Assembly (NCBI GenBank): GCA_019105045.1
Contig: JAHRWT010000090.1
Span: forward strand, 1-37,943
Length of the DNA stretch: 37,943 nt
Direction of reading: 5' to 3'
From: Sterolibacterium sp.
Lineage (GTDB): Bacteria; Pseudomonadota; Gammaproteobacteria; Burkholderiales; Rhodocyclaceae
Made by a program: the position numbers and the translations under genes. Shown here piece by piece: positions 7,989 to 16,063 of this stretch. The notes under the pieces are model-generated. The model was not told the origin of the DNA and did not search any database. It saw nothing but the letters and a program-made list of their open reading frames with translations. The number at the start of each line of letters is the position of its first letter. The first letter of the stretch is position 1.

Positions 7989-8909
7989 TCAACGGAATTG
8001 TGGAATGATTTCCTTGTCGTACCACTCGATCCATTCGAGGCAGGCTTCGAAGGTCGGCAGGCGCGGCGGGCGCACTTGCACGGAAGTCGCACCGGCTTTC
8101 TTGAGCGATTCGACTTCACGCAGCACGCTGTCGCGGTCGGCCGAGATGTGCGTTTCACCCTTGTCGATATGAGCGTCATTGACGTTGTAGGCGGTGGTGG
8201 TGCACATGAATTCGAAAGTATCTTTCTTTGCCTCGAACTCGGGCAGGCTCTTCATGTACTTGATGCACTCGGGCAGGTCTTCGGCCGTCACCAGCCATGG
8301 GATCCAGCCGTCACCGAACTTGGCGGCGCGGCGCATGGCCGGCTTGGAGTTGCCACCGATGAATATCGGTGGATGCGGCTTTTGCACCGGCTTGGGTTCG
8401 AAAACAAAATCGCTGAATTCAACGAATTCGCCCTTGAACGACGGCTTGTCGGAAGTCCAGGCTTCCTTCAGGGCGGCGATGTATTCGTCAGCGATCTGGC
8501 CGCGTTTTTCAAACGGCACATTGAGCGCCTTGAATTCGTCCTGCAGGTGGCCCACGGCGGTTCCCAGGGTGAAGCGACCGCCGCCGATGAATTCCATGGT
8601 GGCAATCTGCTTGGCCAGCATCAGCGGATGGCGATAGGGCAGCACCAGCACGAAGGTCAGCATGTGGATACGTTCCGTCGCGCCCATCAGTACAGAGGCG
8701 GCGGTGATGCCTTCGACAAAACGCGTGCCCATGTGCTCGGCCATGGCATTGGGCATGATGACGTGTTCGGGGATGGTCAACCAGTCCCAGGAGAGGCTGT
8801 CGGCTTTCTTGGCATAGCGAATGATTTCCTCACGACCGGCGTGCGGTTCCCAGGGGGCCATGGCGGGTGGGTAGTTGTCCATGCCGCTGGCGGCGAGTGC
8901 GAATTTCAT
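7989..8909 (-). CDS. Luciferase-like (LLM class) flavin or F420-dependent oxidoreductase
   Basis: A 306-residue TIM-barrel oxidoreductase of the bacterial luciferase-like superfamily, in the branch usually labelled F420-dependent. Recognisable parts are the DWLTIPEHV strand, the segment LTFVLVLPYRHPLMLAKQIATM, the glycine-rich GGGRFTLGTAVGH and PPIFIGGNSKPAMRRAAKFGDGWIPW near the cofactor phosphate. AGGAG stands about 7-8 bases before the ATG at 8909, which I prefer to an upstream in-frame start. The gene lies between the CoA-transferase genes and a terminator, so it is probably the last gene of that transcript. The substrate is unknown; a redox step on a CoA ester or ring substrate fits the neighbourhood. 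Sequence alone does not decide between FMN and F420. Confidence 0.87.
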   Translation of the reverse strand: MKFALAASGMDNYPPAMAPWEPHAGREEIIRYAKKADSLSWDWLTIPEHVIMPNAMAEHMGTRFVEGITAASVLMGATERIHMLTFVLVLPYRHPLMLAKQIATMEFIGGGRFTLGTAVGHLQDEFKALNVPFEKRGQIADEYIAALKEAWTSDKPSFKGEFVEFSDFVFEPKPVQKPHPPIFIGGNSKPAMRRAAKFGDGWIPWLVTAEDLPECIKYMKSLPEFEAKKDTFEFMCTTTAYNVNDAHIDKGETHISADRDSVLREVESLKKAGATSVQVRPPRLPTFEACLEWIEWYDKEIIPQFR

Positions 8910-8954
8910 TGGTTGCTCTCCTGTCTTATGGTTGATTGTTCGTTGCACGTGAAT

Positions 8955-8999
8955 GTCACCGTCGTTTGCCACATTCACCACATTTGTTGTTTTTGCTGC
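8955..8999 (+). repeat. Five degenerate 9-bp tandem units upstream of the LLM oxidoreductase gene
   Basis: Units GTCACCGTC, GTTTGCCAC, ATTCACCAC, ATTTGTTGT and TTTTGCTGC fill the gap between the CoA-transferase stop and the oxidoreductase start. The units resemble those of the array at 12036-12089. Confidence 0.6.
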
Positions 9000-9020
9000 T
9001 GAACGGTTGAGTTTAACCCA

Positions 9021-10241
9021 TCAATAGATGATCTGCCGCTTGACCAGATCGTCATAGCGCTCATCCGACATGCCCAGAATGTTCTTGAAAACATGTTCGT
9101 TGTTTTCGCCGATCATCGGGCCGGGGCGCACCTCGGGGCCGCCGGCGCTGAGTTTGACGTAGGCACCGTAGAGCGTTTCCTTGAAGCCCAGCGGGTGCTC
9201 GACTTCGATATAGGTCTGCCGCGCCTGGTAGTGCGGATCGTGCAGCAGATCGCCGACATTGAGCACCGGCGCGGCCGCCACGCCGTGGCTTTGCAGCAGC
9301 GCGGCCAGTTCGCGGTCGTCAAACTGCGCCGTCCATTCGCCGATCAGCTTGTGCAGCGTGTCGATGTGCTTGAGGCGATCCGCCCGCGTGGCGAACTCGG
9401 GCACCGTGAGCCATTCGGGATGCTTGAAGGCGGTCAGCAACTGCTGCCATTCTTCATCATGGATGACCACGATGCTGATCCAGCGATCATCGCCCTGGCA
9501 GGGGAAGACGCCATGCGGGGCAGCGGCGTTGAGCGGATGTTCGTTGCCCTTGGGCTTGCCGTTGCGGCCGTTGAGCACGTAATCCATGTAAGCCGGGCCG
9601 ACCATCTGCATCACGGCTTCCTGCTGTGAGAAGTCGATGTGCTGGCCAACACCGGTGTTGCGCCGGTGATTGAGTGCGGTGATGATGGCAAAGGCGCCGA
9701 AGATGCCGGCGTAGGGGTCGGAATAGGCGTTTTCGACGGGAATCGGATCTTCGTTCTTGTAGCCGACCAGGCTGTCCAGACCCGTGGTTGAAGTCAGACT
9801 GAGACCGTAGGAACGCAGGTCCTTGAGCGGCCCGTAGAGACCGGCGCCAGGCATGGAAAACAGGATGATGTCCGGTTTGAGCTTGGTCAGTTCCTCATAG
9901 CCCAGTCCCAGGCGCTCCATCACGCCGGGGCCGAAGTTCTCGACCACCACGTCCGATTCGGCGATCAATTCCTTGACCAGTTGCAGCGCTTCGGGCTCTT
10001 TCAGGTTGAGCGATACCGAACCATTGCCGGCCCAGCAGGCATGGTTGGACAGGCTGCGGTTGGGATCGGGCTGGCCTTCGGCAAAAGGCGGCAGGTTGCG
10101 GGTGATGTCGATGCGCGCGCGCGATTCGACCTTGAACACTTCGGCACCGAGAAAACCCAGGGTCTGGCCGACTACCGGCCCGGCCCAGACCCAGCCGAAA
10201 TTGACCACACGAACGCCTTTCAGCGGCAGTGCATGACTCAT
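9021..10241 (-). CDS. Class III (CaiB/BaiF) CoA-transferase, first of a tandem pair
   Basis: A 406-residue family III CoA-transferase, moving CoA between carboxylic acids through an Asp-anhydride/thioester intermediate. The N-terminal Rossmann-like start is LKGVRVVNFGWVWAGP, and the catalytic aspartate is D175 in NAYSDPYAG. ENFGPGVMERLGLGYEEL (about 101-118) is a family hallmark. AGGAG in the 13-base gap before the ATG supports the start. The upstream neighbour is a second transferase of the same family and length. Tandem class III subunits can form one heteromeric enzyme, as in BbsEF of toluene degradation; whether these two do so is not shown by sequence. The natural substrate is unknown; activation of a steroid-derived or other large carboxylic acid fits the cluster. 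Confidence 0.92.
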   Translation of the reverse strand: MSHALPLKGVRVVNFGWVWAGPVVGQTLGFLGAEVFKVESRARIDITRNLPPFAEGQPDPNRSLSNHACWAGNGSVSLNLKEPEALQLVKELIAESDVVVENFGPGVMERLGLGYEELTKLKPDIILFSMPGAGLYGPLKDLRSYGLSLTSTTGLDSLVGYKNEDPIPVENAYSDPYAGIFGAFAIITALNHRRNTGVGQHIDFSQQEAVMQMVGPAYMDYVLNGRNGKPKGNEHPLNAAAPHGVFPCQGDDRWISIVVIHDEEWQQLLTAFKHPEWLTVPEFATRADRLKHIDTLHKLIGEWTAQFDDRELAALLQSHGVAAAPVLNVGDLLHDPHYQARQTYIEVEHPLGFKETLYGAYVKLSAGGPEVRPGPMIGENNEHVFKNILGMSDERYDDLVKRQIIY

Positions 10242-10254
10242 CTGCCTTCTCCTT

Positions 10255-11478
10255 TCAGATCACGCCCTGCATGCGCAGGTTTTCGATTTCGGCTGACGAC
10301 AGCCCCAGCAGGTCGCCGTAGATTTCCGCATTGTGCTGACCCAGCAAGGGAGCCGGCGCACTGGGATTGCCCGGACTGGCCGGCAGTTTGAAGGGCGCTC
10401 CCAGATTCTTCAGCTTGCCCAGCTCGGGATGCTCCATATCGACGAAGTAATCACGCGCTTGCAAATGGGGCTGCTCGGCGGCTTCGGCCACGGTATAGAC
10501 GGCGGTGATTGGGCAGCCGGCGGCCTGGCATTTTTCCTGGATTTCCATCTTGGTGTGTTCCATGGTCCATTCCGCGAGGAAGGAATAGATCACGTCGGCA
10601 TTCTCGGCGCGGGTTTTCATGTTCTGGAACATATCCAGATCGGCCCATTCCGGGTCGCCCATCACTTTGCGCAGACCGTTCCATTGACCGGGCTCCAGCG
10701 CCAGCATCCAGACGTGGCCATCCTTGCAGGGCATGATGGTGGCCGGTGCGCCCTGTGGCATACCCACCCCGGTGCGCTTGTCGAAAATGCCGTCCTGGGC
10801 ATAGCCGCCGATGTTCTGGCCGCCAACAAAAGCAGCCGCAATGGCTTCGGCGCAGGAGACATCGACCTGCTGGCCACCACCGACCACGCCCCGGCCATAC
10901 ACCGCGGCCATGCCCCAGGCGGCCCCGGTGATGGCGCCGAAATAGTCGGCCGAGAAGGTGCCGTGTTCCAGCGGTATTTCACCGGGCCGGCCGCAATAGC
11001 GCGAGCTGGAACCGGTCAGATGATAGGCGTTGAGGTCGTAACCATTCCATTCGCTGTAAGGGCCGGTCTGGCCGTAGGGCGTGATGGAAATCACCACCAG
11101 TTGTGGATTTGCCGCTTGCAAGGTGGGGTAGTCCAGTCCCCAGGCGCGCATCTGCTGCGGCAGGTTGTTTTCGATCAGCACATCGGCCCAGCCCAGCAGA
11201 CGCAGGAACAAGTCGCGGCCGGCTGCAGTGCGCACATCGCAGGTGATGCCGCGCTTGCTGGTGTTGTTGATGAAATAAAGGCCGCTTTTTTCCGCATGGG
11301 GCACATCGCCGGGGAAAGGGCCGGTACGGCGGGCGGCATCCCCGGCAGGGGGTTCGACCTTGATCACTTCGGCGCCGTAATCGCCGAACAGTTTGGCGCA
11401 ATAAGGCGCGGAAACCATCTGGCCGAAGTCGACCACCTTGATGCCGGCCAAGGCGCCGGGCTTGTTTGCGACAGTCAT
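10255..11478 (-). CDS. Class III (CaiB/BaiF) CoA-transferase, second of a tandem pair
   Basis: A 407-residue family III CoA-transferase, parallel to the next gene downstream. It begins with LAGIKVVDFGQMVSAP, has the conserved GDYGAEVIKVEPPAGD (32-47) and carries the candidate catalytic aspartate D178 in GTFSADYFGAITG. Its start codon overlaps the stop of the DUF2889 gene in an ATGA, so the two are translationally coupled, and its stop lies 13 bases before the next start. The motifs around the active site differ clearly from the partner (SADYFGA against YSDPYAG), so the two are not a recent duplication and may be different subunits or have different substrates. Confidence 0.92.
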   Translation of the reverse strand: MTVANKPGALAGIKVVDFGQMVSAPYCAKLFGDYGAEVIKVEPPAGDAARRTGPFPGDVPHAEKSGLYFINNTSKRGITCDVRTAAGRDLFLRLLGWADVLIENNLPQQMRAWGLDYPTLQAANPQLVVISITPYGQTGPYSEWNGYDLNAYHLTGSSSRYCGRPGEIPLEHGTFSADYFGAITGAAWGMAAVYGRGVVGGGQQVDVSCAEAIAAAFVGGQNIGGYAQDGIFDKRTGVGMPQGAPATIMPCKDGHVWMLALEPGQWNGLRKVMGDPEWADLDMFQNMKTRAENADVIYSFLAEWTMEHTKMEIQEKCQAAGCPITAVYTVAEAAEQPHLQARDYFVDMEHPELGKLKNLGAPFKLPASPGNPSAPAPLLGQHNAEIYGDLLGLSSAEIENLRMQGVI

Positions 11479-12410
11479 TGAGCCTCCGTATCAATTACTT
11501 GTACTTGCAGTGCTTGCGGTACTGCAGTGCTGCGTTGCCTGTTCTCGTGGCCGGCATCCTTGCTGTCCGCCGCCGTTGCCGCCTGTTGCTGTGGCGCGGC
11601 AGGCAAGGGGTCGAACTGCAGCAGACGCTCGGCACTGTGCGAATAGTTGCGCACCGAGCCGTGGATGCGCAGAGCGCGCTCGACCGCGCCCGTATTGTAG
11701 GAATAACAGGCCCCGATGGGCATACCATCGCTGCGGGCCGGATAGTCGGCGATCGGCAGATACACCGAGCGCCGCGCCTGGGCAACGAAATAACCGCGTT
11801 GCAACAGCTGTGCGGCTTCCAGCGGCATGCCGGCAAAACGTTGTACTGCCCAGTGGTAGAAACCACGCATCACCGGCTGCCCAGCCAGATCGGCCGGTGC
11901 GACGACCTGATGCTGGCGGATCAGCCAGTCATGCACCTGTTCGCCATCGCAGCAGATGCGCGCTCGTGTCAGGCCCTCGGTGTTTTCGTCATCGATAGTG
12001 ATGTCGTAAAGACGCTGCGGCGCAGTTTCCGGGTCATCTGTACTATTTGCATCGTTTGTACCATCCACACCATTTGCACCATCCGCGGCATGGCTGGCCG
12101 CCAGCAAGGCCATATCGACCAGATGGGTGCAGTTGCTGGCTTGCGGCAAGCGGGCGCGCTGCGCGGCGACATCGCTCAAGGCCAGACCGATGATGTGCTG
12201 TACATTGCCCACGGCTTCCGGGCAGGTGGTGAAAGGATGGCGCAGCGGCTGGGCCTCGATGCGGGTGATCTGACGGCCATCATGATGCAGTTGCAGCTTG
12301 AAGCCGTGGTTGCTGTCTTCCAGCGCCACCGCGACACAGCCCGCTCGCGCCTGCCAATGCAAACGGCGACGAAAAACCCCTTTGCCATAATCAGGATTGG
12401 CCAAGCCCAT
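11475..12410 (-). CDS. DUF2889 family protein
   Basis: A 311-residue protein of the DUF2889 family, function unknown. The family pattern is visible: GVFRRRLHWQA near the start, then LEDSNHGFKLQLHHDG, an RHPFTTCPEAV segment with a conserved Cys, SNCTHLVDMALLAASHA, and YDITIDDE. DUF2889 genes commonly sit among acyl-CoA or steroid catabolism genes, as here. Two stretches look like local expansions: an Ala/Asp/Asn/Gly-rich segment at about 108-125 encoded by a 9-base tandem array, and a Gln/Ala-rich C terminus. The stop overlaps the next start by four bases. No ribosome site is obvious before the ATG. Confidence 0.8.
   Translation of the reverse strand: MGLANPDYGKGVFRRRLHWQARAGCVAVALEDSNHGFKLQLHHDGRQITRIEAQPLRHPFTTCPEAVGNVQHIIGLALSDVAAQRARLPQASNCTHLVDMALLAASHAADGANGVDGTNDANSTDDPETAPQRLYDITIDDENTEGLTRARICCDGEQVHDWLIRQHQVVAPADLAGQPVMRGFYHWAVQRFAGMPLEAAQLLQRGYFVAQARRSVYLPIADYPARSDGMPIGACYSYNTGAVERALRIHGSVRNYSHSAERLLQFDPLPAAPQQQAATAADSKDAGHENRQRSTAVPQALQVQVIDTEAQ
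12036..12089 (+). repeat. Six 9-bp tandem units inside the DUF2889 gene
   Basis: Units ATCTGTACT, ATTTGCATC, GTTTGTACC, ATCCACACC, ATTTGCACC and ATCCGCGGC. On the minus strand they encode an Asp/Asn/Gly/Thr-rich linker, so the array keeps frame and is tolerated inside the protein. Confidence 0.7.
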
Positions 12411-12515
12411 GTCGTCGCCGTGCGCAGAGTAACAGAATGACAGAATGACCGAGTTGCAGGCTGGCTGAGTCAGCTGGCCGTTACCGGCAGGCCGAACCTG
12501 CCTGTACTGCCCGAC

Positions 12516-13679
12516 TCAGACGGTGAAAGGATCGGGAATGGTGCGCGGCAGATCGCGGTCGAGGATGTCGACGGCAATCAGCTCTTCCAGATAGCGCGAA
12601 TCCCACCAGTTGAGCTGCAACTGCTTGGCGCGACGATAGAACAACTGGATGTCGTAATCCAGAGTGAAGCCGATGCCGCCGTGAATCTGCTGGGAGACAC
12701 TGGTCACATCACGGAAAGTCTTGCAGGCAAACAGCTTGGCCATCGGCGCCAGACGGGCCGTATCCTTGCCGGCGCTGTGTGCCCAGGCCGCTTCATAGGC
12801 CAACATGCGGGCGCCATCGACCACCGTGGTGGCATCCGACATGTAGTGCGCCAGCGCCTGGAACTGGCCCAGCGGCTTGTCGAACTGCTTGCGATCCTTG
12901 GTGTATTGCACGGTGAGATCCAGTGCCTGCTGTGCGCCACCGGCCGCAAAAGCCGCCAGCAGGATGATGCCTTCGTGCATGGCGGCATTCCAGGTGGCCC
13001 AGCCCGAGTTGGCCGCGCCAATGCGATTGGCCAGCGGCACTTTGACGTTGTTGAAGCTCAGGCGGTACTGGGTGTCGGAAGCCATCGACAGTTGCTGGTC
13101 ATAGACCAGACCGGCGGCATTGGCATCAACCAGCAGCAGCTCGATATCGTTTTCTGCATCGCCGGTACGCACCAGCACGATCAGCTGCTGTGCTGCCTTG
13201 GCGCAGAAAACATGGCGCTTGATGCCATTCAGGACATAGTTGTCACCTTCCAGCTTGGCGCGCATCTGCACACCAGCCGCGCCATAGCCGTTGTCCGGCT
13301 CCAGCCAGGCGGGCACGACGATGGCGTCACCACTGGCGATTTGCGGCAACACGGCCTGCTTCTGTTCGGCGCTGCCGGCACGGCTCAACACCAGCGTGCT
13401 CATCACCGATGAGGAAAAGAAAGGACCGGGCGTCAGGGTGCGACCCATTTCTTCGAAGATCACGGCGCAATCGATCATGTTCAGACCCATGCCACCGAAT
13501 TCTTCCGGCACCAGGATGCCCAGCAGGCCGGTTTCCTTCATCTGTGCCCACAGTTCGGTGGGCAGGCCAAGCGGGTCGTCTTCCATCTTGCGCACCACGT
13601 CCACGCTGCTGTAATCCGCGCACAGGTTGCGGGTCATGTCGCGGAACATGTTCTGTTCTTCGGTAAATTTGAGATCCAT
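12516..13679 (-). CDS. Acyl-CoA dehydrogenase, probable subunit of a heteromeric enzyme
   Basis: A 387-residue FAD-dependent acyl-CoA dehydrogenase-fold protein, removing alpha,beta hydrogens from an acyl-CoA and passing electrons to ETF. It has LVPEEFGGMGLNMIDCAVIFEEMGR typical of the N-terminal helical domain (about 56-80) and QQIHGGIGFTLDYDIQLFYRRAK near the C terminus. The usual catalytic glutamate in the YEGTS region is not present; that region reads NWWDSRY. This pattern is seen in the small or alternate subunits of alpha2-beta2 dehydrogenases such as PimCD and the FadE/ChsE steroid enzymes. The second dehydrogenase gene at 16064-17245 is the natural partner. GAGAGG precedes the ATG, and 170 bases of non-coding DNA separate it from the MaoC gene, so it may have its own promoter. 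Confidence 0.9.
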   Translation of the reverse strand: MDLKFTEEQNMFRDMTRNLCADYSSVDVVRKMEDDPLGLPTELWAQMKETGLLGILVPEEFGGMGLNMIDCAVIFEEMGRTLTPGPFFSSSVMSTLVLSRAGSAEQKQAVLPQIASGDAIVVPAWLEPDNGYGAAGVQMRAKLEGDNYVLNGIKRHVFCAKAAQQLIVLVRTGDAENDIELLLVDANAAGLVYDQQLSMASDTQYRLSFNNVKVPLANRIGAANSGWATWNAAMHEGIILLAAFAAGGAQQALDLTVQYTKDRKQFDKPLGQFQALAHYMSDATTVVDGARMLAYEAAWAHSAGKDTARLAPMAKLFACKTFRDVTSVSQQIHGGIGFTLDYDIQLFYRRAKQLQLNWWDSRYLEELIAVDILDRDLPRTIPDPFTV

Positions 13680-13849
13680 TGTTCGCCTCTCGTGATGACG
13701 TTGATTCGTGATTCTTGAAATAGGCCCGGGATGTATTGCGACGGTGCTGCGAGGTGACGGGATTCCGGGCGGCGGAGTGTAAGGGTGTATTTTGTGCTTC
13801 GAGTTTGCTGCTTTCAGCTGTTCAGCGGCTGGATAAGCTCAGGGTAACT

Positions 13850-14341
13850 TCAAGGTAGCCACTGCTCGCCCTGACGCTGCCAGGGATTGTCCTGAGCATC
13901 GACCGGCACAGCCACACGGGCCTGGCATTCGGTGGAAACCTGGTCGCCAACCGATACGGCCAGCTCCAGATCGACCCAGCCACAGCCGGTGGCATCGGTA
14001 CCGACCTTGGCCACACGGCCACTGAAATGCATTTCATCGCCAGGGAAAACCGAGCTTTTCATCTTGAACTTCATTCGTCCCAGACGGCCTTTGGGACCTG
14101 TCCAGTCGGTGATGAAACGCTCGAACCAGGCGGCGTTGGTGGGGGTGTTGATGAAAATATCGCGGGTGCCATTGCGGTTCACCGCGAAATCCTTGTCATG
14201 GTGCATCGGCCGCCAGTCGCGACTGGCCAGTGCGCCCAGCACCACGGTGGTGGCGCTGACCGGATGGCTCAGCGGCGGCAGCGCCATGCCTTCCTGGATG
14301 TCAGCCAGGGTCAGATTCTTTGCTTCCATCGTCGCACTCAT
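13850..14341 (-). CDS. MaoC-like (R)-specific hydratase subunit with catalytic Asp/His
   Basis: A 163-residue hot-dog-fold protein that adds water to an enoyl-CoA. The hydratase motif is SRDWRPMHHDKDFA, with D42 and H47 as the expected catalytic pair, although the usual Gly before Asp is Arg. The ATG at 14341 overlaps the stop of the upstream gene (ATGA), showing translational coupling. The upstream gene encodes a second, non-catalytic-looking hot-dog protein. Two separately encoded hot-dog domains are the arrangement of heteromeric MaoC hydratases such as ChsH1-ChsH2 in mycobacterial cholesterol side-chain degradation. The two together should make one enzyme that accepts bulky substrates. 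Confidence 0.87.
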   Translation of the reverse strand: MSATMEAKNLTLADIQEGMALPPLSHPVSATTVVLGALASRDWRPMHHDKDFAVNRNGTRDIFINTPTNAAWFERFITDWTGPKGRLGRMKFKMKSSVFPGDEMHFSGRVAKVGTDATGCGWVDLELAVSVGDQVSTECQARVAVPVDAQDNPWQRQGEQWLP

Positions 14342-14874
14342 TGGCCGGGCTTCCTGTAACCGAGGCAGGTATAGGTGTCGGTACCCACCCATTCACCGCG
14401 TTGATTGACGGTCTCGACGTCGATGGTCCAGAAGCGGCCACGGCCGAGTTTGGTGTCTTTCAGCTCACCCACCGAACGCACAATCTGGCGAATGGTGAGC
14501 ACATCACCCATGCGCACCGGCGCGCCGAATACGGTTTCGTTGCTGGCGACCACGGCTTCAGGCAGATCGAGCAGACGCTTCAGATCGAAATGCGCCATCA
14601 GCGCCGTGCGTTCTTCCGTTGCGCCTGGCGCCCAGTGATGGGGACGAAACCAGACCGACAGCATCGACGGCGGCGCGATGGGGCCGCCCGTCAGCGCCTG
14701 GGCAACGGCAGGCTGCCAATACAGCGGATTGCCGTTTTGCACCGAAGCGCAACTGCTCAGCACATAACCGCGCTCGATATCGAACTCGGTCTGTTCTTCG
14801 TACTGCGGCTGATCGATCAGCGCCAGCACTGCGGGCGGCAGATCGGTGGCCGAAGGCGGATATTGATTGGCCAT
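14338..14874 (-). CDS. MaoC N-terminal-type hot-dog protein (partner subunit of the hydratase)
   Basis: A 178-residue protein resembling the MaoC_dehydratas_N / FAS1-like dehydratase half. Recognisable parts are FDIERGYVLSSCASVQNGNPLYW, the segment PPSMLSVWFRPHHW, FGAPVRMGDVLTIRQIV and the strand RFWTIDVETVNQRGEWVGTD. I see no Asp-x4-His hydratase motif, so this is likely the substrate-binding, non-catalytic half. AGGAGGAG about 11 bases before the ATG supports the start. It is coupled by a 4-base overlap to the catalytic half and follows the racemase-like gene after 18 bases. Confidence 0.85.
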   Translation of the reverse strand: MANQYPPSATDLPPAVLALIDQPQYEEQTEFDIERGYVLSSCASVQNGNPLYWQPAVAQALTGGPIAPPSMLSVWFRPHHWAPGATEERTALMAHFDLKRLLDLPEAVVASNETVFGAPVRMGDVLTIRQIVRSVGELKDTKLGRGRFWTIDVETVNQRGEWVGTDTYTCLGYRKPGQ

Positions 14875-14892
14875 GACGGTTTCTGCTCCTCC

Positions 14893-16053
14893 TTATTCCA
14901 CTGCGCCGGCCGCCTTCAGGGCGGCGATCTCTTCAGCCGAAAAACCGGCCAGCGCAAAGACGTTGTCGGTATCGGTCTGACCGGCCGCATGGACCTGATG
15001 CTCGGGCTGCTTGCGCTCACCCCCGGCCAGAATCGGCCCCAGCTGCTCGAATGCGCCTTTTTCAGGATGGCGGGCCTGCATGAAAGTCTGCCGTGCGCGC
15101 AGATGCTCGTTCTGGGTGACTTCCGCAATCGACAGCACCGGCGCGGTGCAGGTGTCGGCGCCCGCGAGCAGTTCGACCCACTCGTCGCGCGATTTCGTCT
15201 TGAAACGAGCGGCAAACGCGGCGCGCATCGCTTCCTGCTGGGCGGCATCGTACTGGCTGCCGCAGAATTCCTCGCAATCGAGCAGACGGCACAGATTCTT
15301 GAAGAAATGCCCTTCGATCGCGCCCACCGAAATGTGGCCGCCATCGGCGCAGGTGTAAATGCCATACCAGGCATATTTGCCGGTCAGTACCGCATTGTTC
15401 GGCTTGGTTTCCTCGCCTGTGGCCAGATACTGGTCGAGGTACAGCGACATCAGATTGAGCACGCCGTCGGTGATCGATACATCCAGGTAGCTGCCCGCGC
15501 CGGTTTTTTCCGCATTCAACAAAGCCGCAATGATGGACAACGCCGCCTGCATACCGCCACCGGCACTGTCGGCCACCGTGGCCCCGGGGATGGCCGGCTT
15601 GCCCGCCGCATCGGTGCCGCTGCAGCCAAGAAAACCACCCACGGCCAGATAGTTGATGTCATGCCCCACCCATTGGGAATAGGGGCCGTCCTGGCCATAA
15701 CCACTGGTTGAGCAATAGACGATCTTGGGATTGATCTGTTGCAGATCCTCATAGCCTACACCCAGTCGCGCAGCCACACCGGGACGATAGCTTTCGATCA
15801 CCACATCCACGCTTTTGGCCAGCTTGAGGATGGCCTCGCGACCGGCCGCCGATTTCAGATCGACGCGGATTTTCTGCGTGCCCCGGCCGGCGCCATAGGC
15901 ATGGAATACCGGCTCGATCTGCTTCGCACCCTTGGCGGCCACCGGGGCCACCTTGATGATGTTCATGCCGTAATCGGCGAGGATACGCGAAGCCCGGGCG
16001 GCCGGGCCGACACTGGCCAGATCGAGGACGTTGTAGCCTTTGAGCAATGCCAT
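14893..16053 (-). CDS. Alpha-methylacyl-CoA racemase-like protein (CaiB/BaiF superfamily)
   Basis: A 386-residue member of the CoA-transferase III superfamily, but with the active site of alpha-methylacyl-CoA racemase. H131 lies in GHDINYLAVGG, D162 in TVADSAGGGM and E247 in GAIEGHFF; these match H126, D156 and E241 of the mycobacterial racemase. The racemase interconverts (2R)- and (2S)-methylacyl-CoA esters so that a stereospecific acyl-CoA dehydrogenase can act, which is needed for methyl-branched chains such as the sterol side chain. It is placed between the acyl-CoA dehydrogenase and the hydratase pair, with 10- and 18-base gaps, so it is in the same transcript. A transferase role is less likely because the racemase residues are complete. 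Confidence 0.88.
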   Translation of the reverse strand: MALLKGYNVLDLASVGPAARASRILADYGMNIIKVAPVAAKGAKQIEPVFHAYGAGRGTQKIRVDLKSAAGREAILKLAKSVDVVIESYRPGVAARLGVGYEDLQQINPKIVYCSTSGYGQDGPYSQWVGHDINYLAVGGFLGCSGTDAAGKPAIPGATVADSAGGGMQAALSIIAALLNAEKTGAGSYLDVSITDGVLNLMSLYLDQYLATGEETKPNNAVLTGKYAWYGIYTCADGGHISVGAIEGHFFKNLCRLLDCEEFCGSQYDAAQQEAMRAAFAARFKTKSRDEWVELLAGADTCTAPVLSIAEVTQNEHLRARQTFMQARHPEKGAFEQLGPILAGGERKQPEHQVHAAGQTDTDNVFALAGFSAEEIAALKAAGAVE

Positions 16054-16063
16054 GAGCCCGGCC

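Noticed and set aside
10333-11481. Open frame of 382 codons on the plus strand
   Set aside because: Antisense to the second CoA-transferase; no family pattern.
12430-12515. GGCAGG/CCTGCC hairpin behind the acyl-CoA dehydrogenase gene
   Set aside because: Short stem without a T run; could be chance in GC-rich DNA.
14320-15711. Long open frame (463 codons) on the plus strand
   Set aside because: Antisense to the racemase and hydratase genes, which have clear family motifs and coupled starts.
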